A stretch of 7,126 nt of DNA, from assembly GCA_934597465.1 (NCBI GenBank), contig CAKTSC010000068.1, positions 1 through 7,126 of the forward strand, in the 5' to 3' direction. Below, one piece after another: positions 1-6,446 of the stretch. The translations under genes and the position numbers were made by a program. Within the stretch, counting starts at the first letter, position 1, and each line of letters opens with the position of its first letter. The notes under the pieces are model-generated. The model searched no databases. It was not told the DNA's origin and was given only the letters and a program-made list of their open reading frames with translations. The DNA comes from an uncultured Dysosmobacter sp. (GTDB lineage: Bacteria; Bacillota; Clostridia; Oscillospirales; Oscillospiraceae).

Positions 1-1098
1 CTGGGAGATGGGGCGGCCGTCGGTGGGGAGCTTGCGCCAGTCCCGCTGGAGCCAGAAGATGGTGCCGTTCTGGTGGAGGAGGTCGTAGTTCTCCGGCCGG
101 AGGACGCTGCCCCCGCCGGTGGCGATGACCACGCCGCTGCGCTTGCCGAGATCGGCGATGGCCGCCGTCTCCCGGCGGCGGAAGCCGCCCTCCCCTTCCC
201 GCTCGAAGACCGTGGGGATGGAGCAGCCGGCAGTCTCCGCCACGGCGGCGTCCACATCCAGGACGGGGCGGCCCAGCTTTTCCGCCAGAGCCATGGCGAT
301 GGTGGTCTTGCCGCTGCCGGGCATGCCCACAAGGACGAGGTTCTCCATCTCCCGGCGGAGGGAGGCGGTGATCTTCGGAATGACGCTCTCCGGAATGTCC
401 GTGCCGGTGAAGAGCTCCGCGGCCCGCTGGGCCTGGGCCACCAGCATCCAGAGGCCCCCGGCGCAGGGGATGCCCAGGCGCTCCGCCTGGAGGAGAAGGG
501 CCGTGCGGGCGGGGTTATAGATGAGATCCGCCACGCCGCGGCAGTTGGGGAAGGCGGTGAGATCCACCGCCGCGAGACCGTTGCCGGGGTACATGCCCAC
601 AGGAGTGGCGTTGACGATGAGCTCCGCGTCCTGATGGCGGAAGAGGTTATGGTAGTTGTCCTTCCCGGAGCGGGAGATGACGGTGACGCTGCCCGCCCCC
701 AGGTGCCGCAGCACCGCCTGAACGGTGACGCTGGCCCCGCCGCTGCCCAGCACCAGGCACTTTTTGCCCCGGGGATCCAAGCTCGCGTGGCGGAGGAGGC
801 TCTCAAAGCCGAAGGCATCGGTATTGTCGCCGTAAAGGGTGCCGTCCTGGCGGCGGAGGAGGGTATTCACGCTGCCGATGGCCGCCGCCATGGAGGAGAG
901 CTCCGCGCAGCAGGGGATAACGGCCTTCTTATAGGGGATGGTGACGTTGAGGCCGTCGAAGTCCCCGGTCTTCAGGAAGTCCCCCAGCTTCTCCCGGGGG
1001 CACTCGTAGAGGCGGTATTCATAGTCGCCCAGCTGGGCGTGGATGGCGGGGGAATAGCTGTGGCCCAGCTTCTCCCCCAGAAGTCCGCAACGCTTCAT
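1..1098 (-). CDS. aroE-aroK: Bifunctional shikimate dehydrogenase / shikimate kinase (AroE-AroK fusion), 3' end cut by window
   Basis: Reading from ATG at 1098, the frame stays open for 366 codons to the window edge. Residues 1-250 are a shikimate dehydrogenase (3-dehydroshikimate + NADPH to shikimate). They show the shikimate-binding Ser14/Ser16 (HSYSPAIH), the NVTIPYK motif with catalytic Lys57, Asn78, DNTD with Asp94, the nucleotide loop GSGGAS (118-123), Arg143 in the usual NADP-phosphate position, NATPVGM (163-169) and Gln222 in GLWMLVAQA. Residues 251-366 are a shikimate kinase (ATP-dependent 3-phosphorylation): Walker A GMPGSGKTT (258-266), Asp283 in DVD, Arg307 in GFRRRE, TGGG (327-330) and lid Arg362 in DGRP. 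Roughly 50-60 C-terminal residues are missing. No stop or linker separates the halves. The kinase's own Met251 codon (346-348) has a GGGAG touching it, too close to serve as an independent ribosome site. The start abuts the pheA stop. Domain identities are certain; the exact 3' end is unseen. Confidence 0.95.
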   Translation of the reverse strand, partial: MKRCGLLGEKLGHSYSPAIHAQLGDYEYRLYECPREKLGDFLKTGDFDGLNVTIPYKKAVIPCCAELSSMAAAIGSVNTLLRRQDGTLYGDNTDAFGFESLLRHASLDPRGKKCLVLGSGGASVTVQAVLRHLGAGSVTVISRSGKDNYHNLFRHQDAELIVNATPVGMYPGNGLAAVDLTAFPNCRGVADLIYNPARTALLLQAERLGIPCAGGLWMLVAQAQRAAELFTGTDIPESVIPKITASLRREMENLVLVGMPGSGKTTIAMALAEKLGRPVLDVDAAVAETAGCSIPTVFEREGEGGFRRRETAAIADLGKRSGVVIATGGGSVLRPENYDLLHQNGTIFWLQRDWRKLPTDGRPISQ

Positions 1099-2241
1099 TC
1101 AGACCACCTCACTGTAGCTGCCGAGGTACGAGAACTCCTCGCAGAGGGCGGGGAGCTCCCCCATCAGTTGGCGGAAGCGGGGAGCGTAGACCGGGGTCTC
1201 CAGGTCGAAGTAGAACATGAACTCGAAGTTCCGCTCCGGCATGGGGCGGCTCTCCAGCTTGTTGAGGTTGATGCCGAGAGCATAGAACCGGGAGAGCACC
1301 TGGTAGAGGGAGCCGGGGCGGTGGGGCAGGATCATCATGAGGCTGGTGCGGTCGGCCCCGGGGTAGATCTCCAGGTTCTTGGCAATGCAGATGAAGCGGG
1401 TGAAGTTGCCGCCCTGATCCTGCACGGCGTCGGCCAGGCAGGTGAGGCCGTAGAGCTCCGCGCAGGCCCGGGAGGCCAGGGCCGCCGCGCCGGGGTGGCC
1501 GCTCTCCGCCACGCGCTTGGCGGCGGCGGCGGTATTCTCGCAGCGGATGACGGTGATCTCCGGGTGCCGGGCCAGGAAGGCCCCGCACTGGCTGATGGCC
1601 TGCTCGTGGGAGTATATCTCCCGGATGTCCGCAAGCTTCGTGCCGGGCTTTGCCAGGAGGTTATGATCCACCTTCAGCCGTACGGAGCGGACGATGCGGA
1701 AGTCGTGCTTTCGCATGAGGTCATAGACGGCGTTGACGGAACCGGCGGTGCTGTTCTCCAGGGGGATGACGCCGTAGCGGCAGAGGCCCTTCTCGATGGC
1801 GGTGAAGACGGACTCGAAGCTGGCGAAGTAGAGAACGTTGGGACGGCGGAAGAGCCGGTCGCAGGCGATCTGGGAGTAGGCCCCCTCCACCCCCTGGCAG
1901 GCGACGCCGGCGCTCTCCGGGAAGAGCTGGGGGGTCTCCGCCAGGGCCTTCTCGATGGTCTCCGTCAGGGGGCTGGCGACGCCCAGGAGCCGGGTCTGGC
2001 TGCTGCGGCTCAGCTCGAAGAGGAGCTGGTAGAGGGAGTCCGTGTAGTCCCGGAGCGCCTCGGGGGTCTGCTCCTCCAGGGCGCGGAGCTTGGCCCGCTC
2101 CCGCCCGGCGTCCAGCACGGGGATACCGTTGGCCTTCTTATAGGCGGCGATCTCCGCCGCCGTCTCCATCCGCCGGAGGAAGAGGGGGAGGAGCTGGGCG
2201 TCGATGGCGTCCATTTTTTCCCGGTAGTCCTTCAGTTCCAT
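1099..2241 (-). CDS. pheA: Bifunctional chorismate mutase / prephenate dehydratase (P-protein) with ACT domain
   Basis: This 380-residue protein converts chorismate to prephenate and then to phenylpyruvate, the committed route to phenylalanine. Residues 1-90 form an all-helical AroQ-type chorismate mutase. Its residues align with the E. coli P-protein active site: Arg7, Arg24, Lys35, Asp44, Arg47, Glu48 and Gln82. Residues 112-290 are the prephenate dehydratase domain, with GVEGAYSQ (117-124), PLENS (160-164) and the catalytic Thr281-Arg282-Phe283 in GNFTRF. From about residue 298 an ACT domain carries the Phe-effector motifs GSLY (310-313) and ESRP (330-333), so feedback inhibition by phenylalanine is expected. 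Length matches E. coli PheA (386). The ATG at 2241 lies within the end of aroC (10-nt overlap) and has a good AAAGGAG site. It is the only chorismate mutase in the window, so it should also supply prephenate to TyrA. Confidence 0.96.
   Translation of the reverse strand: MELKDYREKMDAIDAQLLPLFLRRMETAAEIAAYKKANGIPVLDAGRERAKLRALEEQTPEALRDYTDSLYQLLFELSRSSQTRLLGVASPLTETIEKALAETPQLFPESAGVACQGVEGAYSQIACDRLFRRPNVLYFASFESVFTAIEKGLCRYGVIPLENSTAGSVNAVYDLMRKHDFRIVRSVRLKVDHNLLAKPGTKLADIREIYSHEQAISQCGAFLARHPEITVIRCENTAAAAKRVAESGHPGAAALASRACAELYGLTCLADAVQDQGGNFTRFICIAKNLEIYPGADRTSLMMILPHRPGSLYQVLSRFYALGINLNKLESRPMPERNFEFMFYFDLETPVYAPRFRQLMGELPALCEEFSYLGSYSEVV
1103..1110 (-). promoter_or_regulatory. Ribosome binding site for aroE-aroK, inside the pheA 3' end
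   Basis: The minus strand reads GAGGTGGT, with GAGGT ending 7 nt before the ATG at 1098. It lies within the last sense codons of pheA (Glu-Val-Val), and the pheA TGA is followed immediately by the aroE ATG. This supports the chosen start and suggests coupled translation. Confidence 0.7.
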
Positions 2242-3308
2242 GCTTGCTCCTTTCTGCGCGCCAGCAGCGCGTCATAGACCGCGATGGCCGCGGCGGCCTC
2301 AATGCAGGGCACCGCCCTGGGCACGATGCAGGGGTCGTGCCGCCCCGTGACGGTGAGGGGAACGGTCTCCCCGGTTGTAAGATCCACGCTCCGCTGGGGT
2401 CTTGCGATGGAGGGGGTGGGCTTCACCGCCGCCCGGAAGGTGAGGGGCATGCCGTCGGTGATGCCGCCCAGGACGCCGCCGCAATGATTGCTTTCTGTAA
2501 TAATTCGACCGTTTTCTACGGAAAAGGCATCGTTATTCTCGCTGCCCCGGAGCCCGGCGGCAGCGAAGCCCGCGCCGAACTCGATGCCCTTCACCGCCGG
2601 AACGGCGAAGACGGCGGCGGCGATGCGGTTCTCCATGCCGTCGAACATGGGGTCGCCCAGTCCTGCGGGCAGGCCCAGGACGGCGCACTCGATGATGCCG
2701 CCCAGGGAATCCCCCTCCGCCCGGGCCGCCGCGATGGCGGAGCGCATGGCCTCCCCCCCGGCGTCGCTGACGGTGGGGAATGCCTTCTCCGCCGTGGAGG
2801 CGGTGAGCGCCCCTTCGTCCCAGACGCCGCCGATGGCGGCGATACGGCTGAGGACGGTGATGCCCTCCTTTGCCAGGAGCTGCAAACAGATACCGCCCGC
2901 CACACACAGGGGGGCTGTCAGGCGGCCGGAGAAGTGGCCGCCGCCCCGGCTGTCCCGGCTCTCGCCGTACTTCACCCAGGCGGTGTAGTCCGCGTGGCCG
3001 GGGCGGGGCACGTCCCGGAGGGCATCATAGTCCCCGGAGCGGGTGTTGGCGTTTCTCAGGACGGCGGTGAGGGGGGTGCCGCAGGTCTTCCCCTCCCGGA
3101 GGCCGGAGAGGAACTCCGGGACATCCGCCTCCTTCCGGGGGGTAGACCAGGCGCTGCGGCCCGGGGCCCGGCGGTCGAGGAAGTGCTGGAGGGCCTCCAA
3201 ATCCACCCGTTCCCCGGCGGGGATGCCCTCCACGGTGACGCCCACGGTGGGGCCGTGGGATTCCCCGAAGATGTGGATGTGCAGGTTCTCGCCGTAGCTG
3301 CTGCTCAT
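2232..3308 (-). CDS. aroC: Chorismate synthase
   Basis: This 358-residue protein performs the last common step, trans-1,4 elimination of phosphate from EPSP to give chorismate, using reduced FMN. Family signatures appear in order: GESHGP (15-20) with His18, DRRAPGR (45-51), PGHADYTAWVKYG (103-115) with His105, RGGGHFSGR (121-129), MFDGMENRIAAAVFAVPAVKG (221 onward), NNDAF (258-262), NHCGGVLGGITDG (274-286), KPTPSI and RPQRSVD (296-309), and GRHDPC (322-327) with Asp325. The two histidines match the general acid pair known in the family. Length is normal. The start shares an ATGA overlap with the aroA stop and is preceded by two AGGAG motifs. The 3' end overlaps pheA by 10 nt. Codons for residues 257-276 are strikingly AT-ending compared with the rest of the gene. 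No flavin reductase domain is present, so reduced FMN must come from elsewhere. Confidence 0.97.
   Translation of the reverse strand: MSSSYGENLHIHIFGESHGPTVGVTVEGIPAGERVDLEALQHFLDRRAPGRSAWSTPRKEADVPEFLSGLREGKTCGTPLTAVLRNANTRSGDYDALRDVPRPGHADYTAWVKYGESRDSRGGGHFSGRLTAPLCVAGGICLQLLAKEGITVLSRIAAIGGVWDEGALTASTAEKAFPTVSDAGGEAMRSAIAAARAEGDSLGGIIECAVLGLPAGLGDPMFDGMENRIAAAVFAVPAVKGIEFGAGFAAAGLRGSENNDAFSVENGRIITESNHCGGVLGGITDGMPLTFRAAVKPTPSIARPQRSVDLTTGETVPLTVTGRHDPCIVPRAVPCIEAAAAIAVYDALLARRKEQAWN
2247..2253 (-). promoter_or_regulatory. Ribosome binding site for pheA
   Basis: The minus strand reads AAAGGAG, 5 nt before the ATG at 2241, and lies inside the 3' end of aroC. It fixes the pheA start at Met-Glu-Leu-Lys, which gives a complete first helix of the chorismate mutase domain. 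Confidence 0.75.
2481..2540. other. AT-rich island with atypical codon use inside aroC
   Basis: These 60 bases have 23 G/C (about 38%) in a window that is roughly two thirds G+C. They encode aroC residues 257-276, including the conserved NNDAF and the start of NHCGG. Only 7 of the 20 codons end in G or C, while flanking codons end almost entirely in G or C. Conserved Asn, Ile and Phe explain part of the composition, but not the third positions. The minus strand contains a weak TTTTCC-N17-TATTAC promoter-like arrangement (2525-2497), and there is a short TTTTC/GAAAA inverted repeat around 2512-2525. No function is assigned. Confidence 0.6.
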
Positions 3309-4558
3309 AGCTCCTCTCCTTTCAGCTGGCGGAGATCCTCCCAGAACTTCGGGTAGGACTTCTCCACGCAGCGGCTGTCCTTGACGGTGACGCCCTCCCG
3401 GCAGGCGCAGGCGGCGATGGCCGCCGCCATGGCCAGGCGGTGGTCGGCGGAGGGATCCACCGACCCGCCCCGCAATCCGCCCCGGCCGTGGATGAGAAGG
3501 CTGTCCTCCCCCTCCTCCACGTTGGCGCCCAGGGCACGGAGCAGGGCCGCCGTGCCCCGAAGCCGGTCGGACTCCTTGTCCCGCAGGCGGCGGGCGTTCT
3601 CGATGCGGGTGTCCCCCACCGAGGCGGCGGCCACCACGCTGAGGGCGGGGATGAGATCCGGGATGGGGGCGGCGTCCACGGTGATGCCGTGGAGCACCCC
3701 CCGGCGGACGGTGACGGCGCTCTCCCGCTCCGTGATCTCCGCGCCGAAGCGGCGCAAAAGCTGCACCACCGCCCGGTCGCCCTGGGCGGAGCGGAGGGAG
3801 AGGCCCTCCACCGTGATCCCCCGCCGGGACAGGGCCCCGGCGCAGAGGAAGAAGGCGGCTCCCGACCAGTCCCCCTCCACCCGGCAGAGCCGGGGCAGGC
3901 GGAAGCGCTGGCCGCCGGGGATGGCCCAGGTCTGGCCGCTGCGCTGCCAGCGGATGCCGGAGAGGCCCAGGGCGTCCTCCGTCATGGCGACGTAGCCGGC
4001 GGACTCCAGGGGCCCGGTGACGGTAAGGCGGCTGTCCCCCGGCAGGCGGGGCAGAGCCATGAGAAGGCCGGAGATGAACTGGGAGGAGACGTCCCCCGGC
4101 AGGGTGTAGTCCCCCGGCGTCAGCTTCCCGCCGGCATAGAGGATCTCCCCCTCCTCCCAGAGCTGCATGCCGTGGGCCCGGAGGGCCTCATCCAGGGGGC
4201 TGAGGGGCCGCTGGGGCAGCCGCCCCCGGCGGAGGAAAGCCCCCTCCGTACCCAGGGCCCCCACCTGAGGCAGCAGGAAGCGCAGGGTGGAGCCGCTCTC
4301 CCCGCAGGGAAGGCGGCAGCTCCGGGGGGCGGAACGGATGGGCTTCACCCAGAGCCGCTCTCCCTCCTGGCGGATCCCGGCCCCCAGGGCCCGGAGACAT
4401 TCCACGGTGGCCCGGATGTCGGCGGAGAGGCCGCCGCAGAGAAGCTCGGTCTCCCCCTCCCCCAGCGCCGCGCAGAGCAGCAGCCGGTGGGCCTGGGATT
4501 TGGAAGCCGGAACGCGCACCCGCCCCCAGCGGGCGCCCGGCTGTACGGTCACTGTCAT
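3305..4558 (-). CDS. aroA: 3-phosphoshikimate 1-carboxyvinyltransferase (EPSP synthase)
   Basis: This 417-residue cytoplasmic enzyme joins PEP to shikimate-3-phosphate, giving EPSP. The family residues are all present: Lys20-Ser21 and Arg25 in PASKSQAHR, the PEP-site loop GESGSTLRF (86-94) with Arg93, Ser158-Ser159-Gln160 (substrate binding), Asp301 in IPDLIPAL (catalytic base), Lys328-Glu329 with Arg332 in RLRDKESDRL, Arg374 in DHRLAMA, and Lys400 in VEKSYPKFWEDL. Length is close to the usual 420-440. The PEP-site loop differs from the classical class I NAGTAMRP form: a Ser replaces the Thr and a Phe replaces the Pro after Arg. Both ends use ATGA overlaps, with aroB upstream and aroC downstream. 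A GGAGGG site (4564-4569) lies 5 nt before the ATG. Confidence 0.96.
   Translation of the reverse strand: MTVTVQPGARWGRVRVPASKSQAHRLLLCAALGEGETELLCGGLSADIRATVECLRALGAGIRQEGERLWVKPIRSAPRSCRLPCGESGSTLRFLLPQVGALGTEGAFLRRGRLPQRPLSPLDEALRAHGMQLWEEGEILYAGGKLTPGDYTLPGDVSSQFISGLLMALPRLPGDSRLTVTGPLESAGYVAMTEDALGLSGIRWQRSGQTWAIPGGQRFRLPRLCRVEGDWSGAAFFLCAGALSRRGITVEGLSLRSAQGDRAVVQLLRRFGAEITERESAVTVRRGVLHGITVDAAPIPDLIPALSVVAAASVGDTRIENARRLRDKESDRLRGTAALLRALGANVEEGEDSLLIHGRGGLRGGSVDPSADHRLAMAAAIAACACREGVTVKDSRCVEKSYPKFWEDLRQLKGEEL
3311..3322 (-). promoter_or_regulatory. Tandem Shine-Dalgarno motifs for aroC
   Basis: The minus strand reads AAAGGAGAGGAG just before the aroC ATG at 3308, inside the end of aroA. 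The upstream AAAGGAG (3316-3322) has a normal 7-nt spacing. The downstream AGGAG (3311-3315) is only 2 nt away, too close to be optimal, so the upstream copy is the likely functional one. Confidence 0.65.
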
Positions 4559-5616
4559 GCGATCCCTCCGTCCCTCAGCCAGTCCCGGAGCTCCTCCGGG
4601 GGGATGGGCTGGATGCGGCAGCGGCCGATGGCCTCCGGCACGATGAGGTTCAGCCGCCCGCCGCTGATCTTTTTATCGGAAAGGGCCGCCCGGAAGAGGG
4701 CGTCCCCGGGGATGTCTGTGTCGGTGGGAAGGTCATAGCGGCGGAGGAGGGCCTCCAGCCGCCGGGCCGTCTCCCGGGAGCAGAAGTCCCGCCGGGCCGC
4801 CGCCCGGGCGATGACCGCCATGCCGACGGCCACCGCCTCCCCGTGGGAGACGGCGTAGGCGCTGCACTTCTCCACGGCGTGGCCCAGGGTGTGGCCCAGG
4901 TTCAGAAGCTGCCGCTCCCCCCGGTCGAACTCGTCCGCCGCCACGATGTCCCGCTTCAAGGCAACGCAGCGGGCGATGACGCTCTCCCACTGCTCCCGCA
5001 CCGGCGTTTCCTCCAGGGAGGTGAAGAAGGCCCCGTCAAAGAGGACGCCGTACTTGATGACCTCGGCGCAGCCGCTGCGGTACTCCCGCGCCGGAAGGGT
5101 GGCCAGCACCGCCGGGTCGCAGAGCACCAGGGAGGGCTGGTAGAAGCAGCCCGCCTGATTCTTCCCGGTGGGGAGATCAATGCCGGCCTTGCCGCCCACG
5201 GAGGAGTCCACCGCCGCGAGAAGGCTGGTGGGCACCTGGCAGAAGGGGATGCCCCGCCGGTAGGTGGCGGCGGCGAAGCCCGCGAGATCCCCGGCCACGC
5301 CGCCCCCCAGGGCAAGGAGGGCATCCCCCCGGGTGAGGGCGTTCTCCCCCAGGAAGTTCAGCAGGGCGGCGTAGGTGGCAAGGGTCTTGGAGCCCTCCCC
5401 CGCCGGGAAGGTGAAGGAGACCGTGCGGAAGCCCGCCCGCTCTAAGGACGCCGCCAGGCGCTCCCCATAAAAGGCGGAGACGGTCTCGTCCGCCGCCACG
5501 GCGGCGGTGCGGGCCTCCGGCAGGACGCGGCGCAGTTCCGCCCCGGCCTCATCCAGCAGACCCTCCCCCAGGAGGACATCGTAGCGGCGGGAGGCCGTTA
5601 CGGGGATGGTCTTCAT
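4555..5616 (-). CDS. aroB: 3-dehydroquinate synthase
   Basis: This 353-residue NAD- and divalent-metal-dependent enzyme cyclises DAHP to 3-dehydroquinate, the second step of the pathway. Motifs in order are GEGSK (73-77), [11 protein letters not shown] (104-114), [19 protein letters not shown] (129-147), KNQAG (152-156), CAEVIKYG (183-190), [12 protein letters not shown] (238-249) and SHGEAV (257-262). The expected metal ligands are Glu185, His242 and His258. Length is typical (E. coli AroB 362), and the C-terminal [17 protein letters not shown] segment is family-like, so the gene is complete. The ATG at 5616 overlaps the tyrA stop (ATGA) and has a perfect AGGAGGT site. The stop overlaps the aroA start the same way. 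There is no kinase fusion on this AroB, unlike the AroK-AroB proteins of some bacteria; here the kinase sits on AroE instead. Confidence 0.97.
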   Translation of the reverse strand: MKTIPVTASRRYDVLLGEGLLDEAGAELRRVLPEARTAAVAADETVSAFYGERLAASLERAGFRTVSFTFPAGEGSKTLATYAALLNFLGENALTRGDALLALGGGVAGDLAGFAAATYRRGIPFCQVPTSLLAAVDSSVGGKAGIDLPTGKNQAGCFYQPSLVLCDPAVLATLPAREYRSGCAEVIKYGVLFDGAFFTSLEETPVREQWESVIARCVALKRDIVAADEFDRGERQLLNLGHTLGHAVEKCSAYAVSHGEAVAVGMAVIARAAARRDFCSRETARRLEALLRRYDLPTDTDIPGDALFRAALSDKKISGGRLNLIVPEAIGRCRIQPIPPEELRDWLRDGGIA

Positions 5617-6446
5617 CGGCCGTCCACCTCCTCCTTCCGGCGGCGGCCCTCGTCCAGGAGCCCCACCAGGGTATCATAGTCGTTGGCTGCCATGGCGTCC
5701 CGGTAGGCCCGGAGATTCGTCAGGTAGCCGTCCAGCTCCCGGAGGAGGAAGTCCCGGTTCTCCAGGAAGAGCTCTGCCCACATCTCCGGGGCCAGCCAGG
5801 CGACCCTCGTCATATCCTTGTAGCTCCCGGCGGAGAAGCCCTTGTGGCCCCCCGCCGTGGGGCTCTTGATGTAGGCGTTGGAGGCGATGTGGGCCATCTG
5901 GGAGGTAAAGGCGATCATGCGGTCATGCTCCTCTGCCGAGGTGACGGAGAAGCTGCCGAAGCCCGCCGGGGCCAGGAGCTCCTTGGCCCGATCCAGCAGA
6001 CGGATATCGTCCCGGTCGGCGGGAACCAGCACCATGGGCGCCCCGTGGAAGAGGTTCGCCCGGGCGTACTTGAAGCCGGAGTGGTGGTTCCCCGCCATGG
6101 GATGCCCCCCCAGAAAGGCGACGCCCCGCTCCGCCGCCAGGAGGAAGCAGGCGGCGCAGACCGTCCGCTTGGTGCCGCAGCAGTCGATGACCAGGGGGCG
6201 GGGGCCGATGCGGGAGGCGTTCTCCCGGAACCACCGGATCGCCGCCTCCGGGCGGATGGCAAGAAGGATGAGGTCGCAGTCCGGCAGGGCCTCCGCCGTC
6301 AGGGGGGCGGAGACGGTGCCGTTCAGGATGGCGAAGTCCAGGACGCTGCGGTCGGTGTCCTGGGCAAGGACGGTCTCCCCCGCCTCCCGGTACGCCTTGG
6401 CGAGAGACCCGCCGATGAGGCCCAGGCCCACAATGCCAACGGTCAT
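5613..6446 (-). CDS. tyrA: Prephenate dehydrogenase (monofunctional, no ACT domain)
   Basis: This 277-residue protein oxidatively decarboxylates prephenate to 4-hydroxyphenylpyruvate, the tyrosine precursor. The N-terminal Rossmann fold has GLGLIGGS (7-14) and an acidic Asp30 after the second strand, which favours NAD+ over NADP+. GGHPMAG (113-119) carries the catalytic His115. The helical C-terminal half has EHD (173-175), SQMAHIAS (182-189) with His186, YKDMTRVA (209-216) with Arg214, and the LAPEMW segment (218-223). It is shorter than Bacillus TyrA because it stops after the helical dimerisation domain and has no C-terminal ACT domain. It also lacks a fused chorismate mutase. The ATG at 6446 overlaps the aroF stop, and the Rossmann strand begins at residue 2, which confirms the start. 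An arogenate-using enzyme cannot be excluded by sequence alone. Confidence 0.95.
   Translation of the reverse strand: MTVGIVGLGLIGGSLAKAYREAGETVLAQDTDRSVLDFAILNGTVSAPLTAEALPDCDLILLAIRPEAAIRWFRENASRIGPRPLVIDCCGTKRTVCAACFLLAAERGVAFLGGHPMAGNHHSGFKYARANLFHGAPMVLVPADRDDIRLLDRAKELLAPAGFGSFSVTSAEEHDRMIAFTSQMAHIASNAYIKSPTAGGHKGFSAGSYKDMTRVAWLAPEMWAELFLENRDFLLRELDGYLTNLRAYRDAMAANDYDTLVGLLDEGRRRKEEVDGR
5626..5632 (-). promoter_or_regulatory. Ribosome binding site for aroB
   Basis: A consensus AGGAGGT on the minus strand lies 9 nt before the aroB ATG at 5616, within the last codons of tyrA. It supports the Met-Lys-Thr-Ile start and efficient reinitiation at the ATGA overlap. Confidence 0.75.

Noticed and set aside
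346..348. An independent start codon for a separate shikimate kinase gene
   Set aside because: There is no stop codon before it in frame. The only purine-rich sequence upstream touches the ATG, leaving no spacing for ribosome binding. A single fused protein is the simpler reading.
73..2277. A 734-codon open frame on the plus strand, opposite aroE-aroK and pheA
   Set aside because: It is antisense to two genes with complete catalytic motif sets. Its translation is low-complexity (rich in Gly, Ala, Glu, Leu) with no recognisable domain. Long antisense frames are expected where GC-rich codon use removes stops from the opposite strand.
2497..2525. An internal sigma-A-type promoter (TTTTCC-N17-TATTAC) on the minus strand within aroC
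   Set aside because: The hexamers match consensus at only 3/6 and 4/6 positions, which is expected by chance in any AT-rich stretch. It is not annotated as a promoter and is mentioned only as one possible explanation for the island.
2244..3356. A 370-codon plus-strand frame opposite aroC
   Set aside because: It is a shadow of aroC with a biased composition and no family motif.
3440..4738. A 432-codon plus-strand frame opposite aroA and the end of aroB
   Set aside because: It has the same GC-driven antisense pattern and spans a gene junction, which a real gene would be unlikely to do here.
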